From Candidatus Shapirobacteria bacterium (GTDB taxonomy: Bacteria; Patescibacteriota; Microgenomatia; UBA12405), in assembly GCA_028700345.1 (NCBI GenBank), contig JAQVSW010000004.1, positions 1-24,048 on the forward strand: DNA of 24,048 bases, read 5' to 3'. The position numbers and the translations under genes are program-made. Positions 8,532 through 14,904 of the stretch are shown here, in pieces. The notes beneath the pieces were generated by a model. The model was given only the letters and a program-made list of their open reading frames with translations. It did no database searches and was not told the origin of the DNA. Position 1 is the stretch's first letter, and the number at the start of each line of letters is the position of its first letter.

Positions 8532-9017
8532 TTACTCTTTTGTTTCTCGGCTTAACATAAACATATAATCAGATAAGCGATTAAAATATTTTAAAATATC
8601 TTCATCAATTTTTTGTTGTTTACTCAAGGACACCACCCTCCTTTCACATCTTCTGACTACAGTTCGACACCAGTTTAAAAACTCATCCAACCTATTTCCT
8701 GTTTCCAAAAACTTGTGCAGTGACTCTTCTTTATCTTCAATTCTTTTTATCTCCGTCTCCATATATTTAATTTCTTTCTCCAGATCAATTTCTTTTGATC
8801 CATATTCTGAAATTACCCCCATAATCTGATGCAATTCTTCGCTTATTCTCTCAATCCTCTTCCTCATTTCAGCCTCATTTTTCATTTTAGCCACTCCCAG
8901 TAATGCCAAAAGTTCGTCAATTGTTCCGATAGTTTCAAGTAGTTCACTATCTTTTTCTACAATTCTCCCCCCAAATCTGCTTTTACCATCATCTCCTTTT
9001 TTAGTTATTATTGACAT
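8532..9017 (-). CDS. PduO-type cob(I)alamin adenosyltransferase
   Basis: Transfers the 5'-deoxyadenosyl group of ATP to cob(I)alamin, producing adenosylcobalamin. The 161-residue protein shows the N-terminal ATP-binding TKKGDDG (5-11), FGGR, GTIDELLALLG (31-41), the arginine-rich helix CRTVVRRCERRVVSL (117-131) and YFNRLSDYMFMLSR (144-157), all PduO-family hallmarks in the right order. The family's typical length is 170-190, so it is slightly short in the loop around residues 75-100. It starts 3 bases after the nrdJ stop codon. Since NrdJ consumes AdoCbl, the pair makes functional sense: scavenged cobalamin is adenosylated on the spot. No other B12 biosynthesis gene is present. A riboswitch-like RNA begins right after its stop codon. 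Confidence 0.93.
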   Translation of the reverse strand: MSIITKKGDDGKSRFGGRIVEKDSELLETIGTIDELLALLGVAKMKNEAEMRKRIERISEELHQIMGVISEYGSKEIDLEKEIKYMETEIKRIEDKEESLHKFLETGNRLDEFLNWCRTVVRRCERRVVSLSKQQKIDEDILKYFNRLSDYMFMLSRETKE

Positions 9018-9020
9018 TTT

Positions 9021-11594
9021 TTAACTACATTTACTGTAACCACAGTAAATGTTTGAACATTTAAAACATCCCTCTTCCGCATAAAGAGGACTGCCACAGT
9101 CAGGACAAGAAGCAAATTTACTTTCACCTTCAACCATCTTAATCCGAATCTGCTCCAAAACAGCCTCTTTTTTATCAGTTTTTATCTCAGGTATTTTTAT
9201 CTCTAGTTTCTCTTCTACGAACAAATCAAGCTGTTCTCCTTTGGAAATTTCCAGTAGTGATTTACCCACCGCATCAAACATTGACAGTACCGTTCCATTT
9301 CCAAAACCCACTTTTTGACCACAAGAAATACCCACCATCTCTTCGGCTACTTCTTTCAATTCTGCTCCATATTTTAAAGCCAGGGATGCTAGTCTTCCCG
9401 TCACCTCAGCCGACCCAGCCAAATAGCCACCACTTTTTCCCAAAGTCACAAAAACTTCCACTGGGCCATTTCCTTCCTCAAAAAATACCGAAGTATAAAC
9501 CTTACCCACATCACAAGCTTTTCGCAGTCTTATTCCTCTCGCCGCTTCCGGTGTCTTCTTTTTTATTCTTATCTCTTCTTTAGAATTTAGATTTTCGTTT
9601 TTAGAATTTTTATCATCCACACTCTGTATCACTTCTTTCTCCCTACTCCCACTTCTATAAATCGTAATCCCCTTAGTTCCAAGACTATATGCCAGTTTAT
9701 AGGCGTTTCTTACCTCTTCCACCGTCGCCGATTTAGGGAAATTGATTGTTTTACTGACCGCATTATCAGTATATTTTTGAAAAGCAGCCTGTATTTTTAT
9801 ATGCCACTGGGGATCTATCTCCAAAGCTGTTCTAAAAATCTTTTTCAACCCTTCATCAATCTCTTCTATTCCTTCAAGCTTGCCTCCGTTTTTAATAATT
9901 TTATCCATCAACTCTTCACTATATAAATCTCTTTTTTTAAGCTCTTCTACAAAAATTGGATTCATAATATGCAACTTTTTTCCCTCAATTGTATTTTTTT
10001 GATATCCGAGTGAAAATAATGGCTCAATTCCCGAAGAAGCATCAGCAATCATGGAAATCGTTCCCGTGGGAGCAATAGTCGTTAAAGCCATATTTCTCGG
10101 TCGATAATTAGTCCCTGCAAAAACACTATTTTCCCACTCGGGAAATACCCCTCTCTCTTTTGCCAGTTCCTGAGTCGCTTTTTTTGCCGTTTCTGAAATA
10201 AATTTCATTACTTTTTCCGCCCATAAAATTCCCTCTTCACTATCATAAGCAATTCTTAGTTTAAAAAGCATATCCGCAAATCCCATAATTCCCAGACCTA
10301 TTCGTCTAGTTTTGTTTACCATTTCTCTTATTTTTTCGACTGGAAAAACATTTACTTCAACCACATTATCAAGAAAATGCACTGCTTCTGTGACTACCCT
10401 AGCCAGCTCATTCCAGTCTAAATCCAATCCCTCTAAATCTCCCTTTGACAAGGGAGACTTTACTCTCCCCTCCTTGTCAAAGGAGGGGTTGGGGGTAGAT
10501 TGAATAACAAATCGAGATAAATTAATTGATCCTAAATTACACGCATCATAAGGCAAAAGAGGCTGTTCACCACAAGGATTTGTCGCTTCAATCCTCCCCA
10601 GTTTTGGCACTGGATTAGAACTGGGCTCGTTCATCCGGTCAATAAAAACCAATCCCGGATCTCCATATTGCCAAGCTAATCTTGTAATTAAATTAAAAAC
10701 TTTATAAGTGTTAAGTTTTTTAGTTACTTTTCCATTTCGGGGATTAATAAGTTCATATCCCTCACCATTCTCTTTTGCCTCAGCCCAGTCATATAATTTT
10801 GTTATTTCCTCTTCAATTTGTCTAAGTCTTTCGTCAACATCACGATTAGCCTCTGCCTTTCTGATTTTTTCAATAATTTCCTCGGGAAAATCTTCTTCTT
10901 TTACAAAAGATTTGTCACTTTCAATTCGATCCATAAATACATTAGTTACCGCCAAAGAAAGGTTAAAATTGGTTAAACTGAATTCGTCTAGTTTAGCTAC
11001 TGCAAAACGCAATACATCAGGATGATCAATTGAAAGCATACCCATATTAGCTCCTCGACGCACCCCTCCTTGTTTAATCTGGGAAGTAACATCGTTATAA
11101 GCCTGCAAAAATGAAAGAGGTCCCACCGTTGTTCCCCCACTAGTTTGAATATAATCGCCAGATGGTCTTAAATTAGAAAAAGAAAAACCAGTTCCTCCGC
11201 CACTCTTATGAATTTTTGCCATATTAGACATAGTCTCCAGTATTGAATCCATTGAATCCTCAATCGGCAAAACGAAACAAGCCGAAAGCTGCTGTTTTTC
11301 TTTACCCGCATTTACTAAACAAGGAGTATTGGGAAAAAATTTCTGCCCCGCCATCATCTCATAAAAAATCTTGGCTCTAGCCTCTATTGTCTCTTTTCTA
11401 TTTTCAAATTTTTCATCCCCTTTGGCTATATTTAAAGCTACTCGCCACAAAATATCTTTGACCTCTTCTTTTCGCTCACCTTTCTCATCTTTCATCGCGT
11501 ATCGCGTCTCAGCAATATATTTTGCATTTTCAGACATAACTGGTTCGATTAAATCGAGTTTATTATTTAAAAATCTTTGATTTATTTCATCCAT
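9021..11594 (-). CDS. nrdJ: Class II (B12-dependent) ribonucleotide reductase
   Basis: Reduces ribonucleoside phosphates to deoxyribonucleotides using adenosylcobalamin as radical source. Active-site cysteines are visible: C106 in SACFVLP, C341 (thiyl radical) in ATNPCGEQPL, and C352 in DACNLGS, with the same 11-residue step as C322/C333 in the Thermotoga enzyme; the active-site glutamate is in PCGEQ. APTGTIS and the C-terminal CPDCGSPLYAEEGC...CGYSKC (830-857), the redox-relay/zinc tail of NrdJ, are also present. Length is 857 residues. No N-terminal ATP-cone is apparent. Residues ~365-390 are not family sequence: they are the translation of a palindromic repeat at 10431-10501, inserted in frame in a loop between the active-site strand and a helix. 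The gene starts 3 bases after nrdR and is the second gene of the NrdR-controlled operon. Confidence 0.96.
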   Translation of the reverse strand: MDEINQRFLNNKLDLIEPVMSENAKYIAETRYAMKDEKGERKEEVKDILWRVALNIAKGDEKFENRKETIEARAKIFYEMMAGQKFFPNTPCLVNAGKEKQQLSACFVLPIEDSMDSILETMSNMAKIHKSGGGTGFSFSNLRPSGDYIQTSGGTTVGPLSFLQAYNDVTSQIKQGGVRRGANMGMLSIDHPDVLRFAVAKLDEFSLTNFNLSLAVTNVFMDRIESDKSFVKEEDFPEEIIEKIRKAEANRDVDERLRQIEEEITKLYDWAEAKENGEGYELINPRNGKVTKKLNTYKVFNLITRLAWQYGDPGLVFIDRMNEPSSNPVPKLGRIEATNPCGEQPLLPYDACNLGSINLSRFVIQSTPNPSFDKEGRVKSPLSKGDLEGLDLDWNELARVVTEAVHFLDNVVEVNVFPVEKIREMVNKTRRIGLGIMGFADMLFKLRIAYDSEEGILWAEKVMKFISETAKKATQELAKERGVFPEWENSVFAGTNYRPRNMALTTIAPTGTISMIADASSGIEPLFSLGYQKNTIEGKKLHIMNPIFVEELKKRDLYSEELMDKIIKNGGKLEGIEEIDEGLKKIFRTALEIDPQWHIKIQAAFQKYTDNAVSKTINFPKSATVEEVRNAYKLAYSLGTKGITIYRSGSREKEVIQSVDDKNSKNENLNSKEEIRIKKKTPEAARGIRLRKACDVGKVYTSVFFEEGNGPVEVFVTLGKSGGYLAGSAEVTGRLASLALKYGAELKEVAEEMVGISCGQKVGFGNGTVLSMFDAVGKSLLEISKGEQLDLFVEEKLEIKIPEIKTDKKEAVLEQIRIKMVEGESKFASCPDCGSPLYAEEGCFKCSNIYCGYSKCS
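10431..10501. repeat. Double-hairpin palindromic repeat inside nrdJ
   Basis: Two adjacent hairpins. The first is CTCCCTTTGACAAGGGAG at 10439-10456 (7-bp arms, loop TGAC). The second has CCCCTCCTT (10467-10475) pairing with AAGGAGGGG (10480-10488) around the loop GTCA. They are followed by TTGGGGGTAGATT. The two hairpins are related in reverse orientation, as in dispersed REP/MITE-like elements. Read on the nrdJ strand it is in frame and gives PNPSFDKEG...SPLSKGDLEG, a peptide foreign to the RNR family. A partial copy lies between rplK and rplA. Confidence 0.85.
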
Positions 11595-11597
11595 AAT

Positions 11598-12041
11598 TTA
11601 TTTTTTCATTTCTTTTAACAACTTCTTAAAATCCTCAATATTTTTTATATCAAGATAAATAGTCGCAAAACGGACATAGGCAACAGGGTCAATATCCTTT
11701 AGCTTTTCCATCACTAGTTTTCCTATTTCTCGTGACGGTATTTCCACACTTTTCCAGTTGAGAAGCTTCATTTCAATTTCATCAATTAGCTTTGACCTCT
11801 CCTCGCCGCTTAGTTTCCAACAGGCTTTTTCAAAACATTTTTCTAGCTTCTCTCGATTGTAATCTTCAGTTCTTCCATCCTTTTTAACTACTTTTAGTTC
11901 TATATTTTCCACTTTTTCATAAGTCGTAAATCTTTTTTTACACTTTAAACACTCTCTTCTCCTCCTCGTCGCTCGACCGTCAAGAGCCTCTCTAGACTCT
12001 AAAACATTTGATTCATCAAAAGCACAATATGGACAAAGCAT
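11598..12041 (-). CDS. nrdR: Transcriptional repressor NrdR
   Basis: NrdR represses ribonucleotide reductase genes when dATP/ATP fills its ATP-cone. The 147-residue protein has the N-terminal zinc ribbon (C3, C6, C31, C34: MLCPYC...CLKC), the basic RATRRRRECLKC stretch that contacts DNA, KRFTTYE, and an ATP-cone domain from ~46 to 136 (VVKKDGRTEDYNREKLEKC...DPVAYVRFATIYLDI). Length and order are those of the family. It is the first gene of the operon, three bases ahead of nrdJ, so it would control its own synthesis together with RNR. Two NrdR-box-like sites overlap the promoter immediately upstream (12066-12113). Confidence 0.97.
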   Translation of the reverse strand: MLCPYCAFDESNVLESREALDGRATRRRRECLKCKKRFTTYEKVENIELKVVKKDGRTEDYNREKLEKCFEKACWKLSGEERSKLIDEIEMKLLNWKSVEIPSREIGKLVMEKLKDIDPVAYVRFATIYLDIKNIEDFKKLLKEMKK

Positions 12042-12065
12042 GTATTTTTCCGCTATTTAATTATA

Positions 12066-12120
12066 ACACTATTCATAGCGTTTGTGTCTCATCATACACA
12101 CTACCCTTAGTATCTGTCAA
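12066..12120 (-). promoter_or_regulatory. nrdR-nrdJ operon promoter with tandem NrdR boxes
   Basis: On the minus strand there is a -35 TTGACA (12120-12115), an 18-base spacer and a -10 TATGAT (12096-12091). Two sites resemble the NrdR box (acaCwATATAwGtgt type): ACACTATTCATAGCGT at 12066-12081 (13 of 16 positions) and ACACTACCCTTAGTAT at 12098-12113 (11 of 16). They are separated by 16 bases, so their centres are 32 bp apart, the three-turn spacing known for NrdR box pairs. One box fills the -35/-10 spacer and the other lies just past the expected start, as expected for a repressor. A second possible -10 (TATAAT, 12065-12060) lies closer to the gene. Confidence 0.68.
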
Positions 12121-12183
12121 CTAGAATTAAATAATCAAAACCATATCAAATTTTTATTTAACACCATTATTCAATATCCAAAA

Positions 12184-12192
12184 TGTTAAAAT
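12184..12192 (+). promoter_or_regulatory. Extended -10 of the 12200 gene, near-leaderless
   Basis: TGTTAAAAT, an extended -10 (TGn plus TAAAAT), ends 7 bases before the ATG at 12200. The expected start of transcription would be at or next to the start codon, so the mRNA would have no leader. No Shine-Dalgarno or clear -35 is visible, consistent with this reading. Confidence 0.5.
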
Positions 12193-12199
12193 CAACCAT

Positions 12200-12724
12200 A
12201 TGACAGAACAAAGAGAAAATATTATTGGGAACATAAAATCTCAAATAAAAGACCTAATTTCCGGAATTACAGATAAAAGAATCGTGAATCAAGGAGAAAA
12301 AATAAGAATTTCCTATTCTTCAGGCATGCCTTTTGTTGAATTTGGTGGCGAAAGAGAAGTTGATAAAAAAGTAAAACAGAGCGATACTCAAATTATTCTA
12401 AATGGAGTTCCAGACGATGGAACTCGTGTCCAATTTTATCTGGGAAAGGAAGGTGCTCCTGTATTTATAAATTCCGGATCAAACCCTGTAGAAATTGCCG
12501 CCAATCGTTGGGGTGATCAACCCGAAAATGACAATTATCGAAGTGGTACTTTTTCTCTTGAGCCAGGATCTTGGGCAAATTGTTACCCTCAAGGTGGTAG
12601 TCATTATGAATTAAGATGGCCAATTAATGAAGGGAAAAAAATAATAATTGATTTCTCAGGTACTGAAGATACTACTACTAAGGAAAAAGGCACTATTTCT
12701 AAATTCATTATAAAGCAAAAATAA
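12200..12724 (+). CDS. Unknown 174-residue protein
   Basis: I do not recognise a family. The protein is hydrophilic, without signal peptide or membrane span. Residues 1-35 look helical and charged; residues ~35-174 look like alternating short strands and turns rich in G, N and S (FYLGKEGAPVFINSGSNP, SGTFSLEPGSWANCYPQGG), suggesting a small beta-sandwich or beta-barrel ending in KFIIKQK. A single cysteine is present. It has its own extended -10 box a few bases before the ATG and lies divergent from nrdR and 24 bases ahead of secE, which carries its own promoter. The start is fixed by the promoter position and by lack of a better upstream ATG. Function unknown; the divergent arrangement does not prove a link with RNR. 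Confidence 0.72.
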   Translation: MTEQRENIIGNIKSQIKDLISGITDKRIVNQGEKIRISYSSGMPFVEFGGEREVDKKVKQSDTQIILNGVPDDGTRVQFYLGKEGAPVFINSGSNPVEIAANRWGDQPENDNYRSGTFSLEPGSWANCYPQGGSHYELRWPINEGKKIIIDFSGTEDTTTKEKGTISKFIIKQK

Positions 12725-12733
12725 CCTTTCTCC

Positions 12734-12742
12734 TGATATAAT
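12734..12742 (+). promoter_or_regulatory. Extended -10 promoter of secE operon, leaderless
   Basis: TGATATAAT is a perfect extended -10 (TGn followed by TATAAT). It is followed by six bases and the secE ATG at 12749, so transcription would be expected to begin at the A of the start codon. No -35 match is present 17 bases upstream, which an extended -10 can tolerate. It lies in the 24-base gap after the previous gene. Confidence 0.62.
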
Positions 12743-12748
12743 ACCCTG

Positions 12749-13012
12749 ATGCAAAAAATCATTAACTTTTTCAAGGAAGTCAAGGCGGAATTCAAACAAA
12801 TCTCCTGGCCAAAACGTGAATCTATAATTCAGTCAACAATTGTGGTAATATCCATTTCTGTTATTGTCTCTTTAATTTTAGGAGGATTTGATTATCTTTT
12901 TATCAAAGGCATGGCTTTGATTGGGCCAAAAACCACTCCCCAATCTGAAAGTCTTATACCTAGTCCGGCCCCACCTCTCAATCCTCTTTTAGAGCCAACA
13001 ATTAGCCAATAA
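12749..13012 (+). CDS. secE: Protein translocase subunit SecE
   Basis: SecE clamps the SecY channel at the inner membrane. The 87-residue protein shows the family layout: an amphipathic N-terminal helix with FFKEVKAEFKQISWPKR (8-24, where the W-P-[KR] signature is diagnostic), one membrane span at ~31-51, and a short extracytoplasmic tail. The tail is proline-rich (SPAPPLNPLLEP), longer than the minimal family member. Position immediately ahead of nusG is the near-universal bacterial arrangement. The nusG ATG follows its stop codon by one base. Its mRNA appears leaderless because TATAAT ends six bases before the ATG. Confidence 0.95.
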   Translation: MQKIINFFKEVKAEFKQISWPKRESIIQSTIVVISISVIVSLILGGFDYLFIKGMALIGPKTTPQSESLIPSPAPPLNPLLEPTISQ

Positions 13013-13013
13013 T

Positions 13014-13610
13014 ATGCCAAACAATTCAACTAAAACAAATCAAAAAGAATTCCAGTTTAAGCTTTCTCAAAAAGAACCAGGTATTGATGCTGCTTGGTAT
13101 GTCATCAACACTTATTCTGGCCACGAATACAAAGTTATTGATGCTCTGAAAACTCGTATCAAAACCATGGGTCTTGATGAATTTATTTTTCAAGCTATCG
13201 TCCCCATTCAGTCCAAAATGGTTATTCGTCGAGGGACAAAGGTAAAAACTCAGGAAAAAACTTTCCCTGGATATGTTTTAATCCAAATGATTATCACTGA
13301 TGATTCCTGGGTTACAGTCCGCACTACTCAGGGTGTTACCGGTTTTGTAGGAATTGGTAGTAAACCTACTCCCATTTCCCAAAAAGATGTTGACAATATT
13401 ATCAAAATCACCGTCGAAGATAAACCCAAATTCCAAACTCCTTTTTCTCTTGGTGATGTCGTCAAAATAACCAATGGACCCTTTGCTGATTTTATCGGCA
13501 CCATCGATTCTATCGATCAGGAAAAAGGTAAACTTCGTGTTCTCGTTTCTTTCTTTGAACGAGAAACTCCCGTCGAACTCGACTTTTTACAAGTTTCTAA
13601 AGAACTCTAA
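13014..13610 (+). CDS. nusG: Transcription termination/antitermination protein NusG
   Basis: NusG binds RNA polymerase and couples it to the ribosome, Rho or other factors. The 198-residue protein has a ~25-residue polar N-terminal lead, the NGN domain starting AAWYVINTYSGHEYKV (26-41) with FPGYVLIQM, and a C-terminal KOW domain (GDVVKITNGPFADFIGTIDSID, then FFERETPVELDFLQV). All hallmark blocks are present and the length is normal. It starts one base after the secE stop codon and precedes rplK by 44 bases, the canonical secE-nusG-rplKA order. Confidence 0.97.
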   Translation: MPNNSTKTNQKEFQFKLSQKEPGIDAAWYVINTYSGHEYKVIDALKTRIKTMGLDEFIFQAIVPIQSKMVIRRGTKVKTQEKTFPGYVLIQMIITDDSWVTVRTTQGVTGFVGIGSKPTPISQKDVDNIIKITVEDKPKFQTPFSLGDVVKITNGPFADFIGTIDSIDQEKGKLRVLVSFFERETPVELDFLQVSKEL

Positions 13611-13654
13611 TATACTATTTATCTATTAATCTAATAAACTAATTATCTAAAAAT

Positions 13655-14080
13655 ATGCCTAAAAAAGTTAAAACTGTTATCAAACTAGCCATTCAAGCCG
13701 GTATGGCCAACCCCGCCCCTCCAGTCGGGACCGCTCTTGGGCCTCAAGGTATCAAGATAATGGATTTTTGTAATGAATTCAATGAAAAAACCAAGGAGAT
13801 GAAGGGTTCTTTAATCCCCTCTCTTATCACCATTTATGAAGATCGTTCCTTTGATTTTATTATCAAAAAACCCCCAGTTACCGATATGATCAAAAAAATT
13901 ACCGGTATTAGCAAGGGCAGTGGTTTAACTGGCCGAGAAAAAGTAGGTAAAATTACTGCTTCCCAAATCGAAAAAATTGCCACCGATAAAATGGAGGATT
14001 TAAATACCAAGGATTTGCAGGCCGCCAAAAGTATGGTTGCTGGTACCGCCCGCTCTATGGGTTTCGAAATTGTCGACTAA
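13655..14080 (+). CDS. rplK: 50S ribosomal protein L11
   Basis: L11 binds the GTPase-associated centre of 23S rRNA. The 141-residue protein carries the family blocks KLAIQAGMANPAPPVGTALG (an N-terminal proline-rich signature), GPQGIKIMDFCNEFN, SFDFIIKKPPVTDMIKK and the C-terminal rRNA-binding domain ending in GTARSMGFEIVD (130-141). Normal length. No strong Shine-Dalgarno is seen in the 44-base gap after nusG. It is followed by a 77-base gap that holds a palindromic repeat fragment before rplA. Confidence 0.98.
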   Translation: MPKKVKTVIKLAIQAGMANPAPPVGTALGPQGIKIMDFCNEFNEKTKEMKGSLIPSLITIYEDRSFDFIIKKPPVTDMIKKITGISKGSGLTGREKVGKITASQIEKIATDKMEDLNTKDLQAAKSMVAGTARSMGFEIVD

Positions 14081-14087
14081 ATCCAAT

Positions 14088-14120
14088 CTCCCTAAATCCC
14101 TCTTTGACAAGAGGGACTTA
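14088..14120. repeat. Second copy of the nrdJ-type palindrome, rplK-rplA gap
   Basis: CCCTCTTTGACAAGAGGG (14098-14115) forms a hairpin with 7-bp arms and the same TGAC loop as the first hairpin within nrdJ. The flanks also match: CTAAATC precedes and GACTT follows in both places. Arm changes are compensatory (CTCCCTT/AAGGGAG against CCCTCTT/AAGAGGG), so the stem, not only the sequence, is kept. No T-run follows directly, so it is unlikely to be a strong terminator, and rplA must be read through it. Confidence 0.75.
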
Positions 14121-14157
14121 AAAAAATAATTTTTCATTAATAATTTAAAAAATAAAA

Positions 14158-14901
14158 ATGAGCAAAACCTCTCAAGAACTAAAAGCCAAAAAGGCTAAAA
14201 AGCTTGCTGTGGAAGATCAAGTAGTTGATCAAAAGGCTCCAGAAACTGAAACAGTCACCATTAAGGAAACTCCAGTTGAGGAAACCACAGAAAAAATTAT
14301 TAAAGCCGCCAGAGTTCGTGGCAAAAAATATTTAGCCGCTAAAAAGAAAATTGATGTCTCAAAACTATACTCCCCCAAAGAGGCAGTTAAATTAATCAAA
14401 GAGACTTCTTTTTCAAAATTTGACGGCAAAATACAGGCTCACTTAACCGTTATCGACATTGGTAACCTAGGTGAAATAAACTTTCCCCACCTAGAGCTTG
14501 GCACTAAGAGAATTGAGCTGCTAAACGATAAAATATTAGCCGAACTTAAGGAAGGAAAGATAAACTTTGATATCTTAATTGCCACGACTACCACCATGCC
14601 AAAACTTCTTCCCTATGCTCGTATCCTTGGCCCCAAAGGTCTTATGCCTAACCCCAAAAATGGTACCTTAACTGACAAACCAGAGGAAGCCATGAAAAAA
14701 TTGGCCGTTGCCAAGACCGTGATTAAAACTGAAAGTAAGGCTCCAGTCCTCCATATAACTATTGGCAAAGTTTCTCAACCCGAAAAAGAAATAGAGGCCA
14801 ATTTGGCTGAACTCATTAAAGTTGTCAAAGCTCCTAAAATTAAAAAAATAGTTCTTTCTGCCACCATGAGCCCCGGTGTCAAGGTATTAGTAGAAAAATA
14901 G
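14158..14901 (+). CDS. rplA: 50S ribosomal protein L1, remodelled
   Basis: L1 forms the mobile stalk near the ribosomal E site and can repress its own operon. Recognition rests on RGKKYLAAKKKIDVSKLYSPKEA (starting at residue 54), LLPYARILGPKGLMPNPKNGTLT (domain II signature) and the C-terminal LSATMSPGVKVLVEK. Two unusual traits: residues 1-52 are a charged, low-complexity extension rich in K, E and T; and the region that normally reads DP..ADQ.VRG...LPHGTGK...V.VFA is reduced to a short link (IGNLGEINFPHLELGTKRIELL), so domain II is some 30 residues smaller than usual. Total length (247) hides this because of the extension. Divergent or missing L1 is known in some CPR groups. It ends 3 bases before convergent ddl. 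Confidence 0.93.
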   Translation: MSKTSQELKAKKAKKLAVEDQVVDQKAPETETVTIKETPVEETTEKIIKAARVRGKKYLAAKKKIDVSKLYSPKEAVKLIKETSFSKFDGKIQAHLTVIDIGNLGEINFPHLELGTKRIELLNDKILAELKEGKINFDILIATTTTMPKLLPYARILGPKGLMPNPKNGTLTDKPEEAMKKLAVAKTVIKTESKAPVLHITIGKVSQPEKEIEANLAELIKVVKAPKIKKIVLSATMSPGVKVLVEK

Positions 14902-14904
14902 TAC

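Noticed and set aside
9257..9583. 108-codon open frame opposite nrdJ
   Set aside because: Proline/leucine-rich antisense of NrdJ coding sequence, no start signals and no domain.
10439..10488. Hairpins in nrdJ as a terminator or frameshift site
   Set aside because: No T-run on either strand at the hairpin ends and the reading frame continues through with full downstream homology.
10431..14120. CRISPR array from the repeated hairpins
   Set aside because: Only two copies several kilobases apart, no regular spacers and no cas genes.
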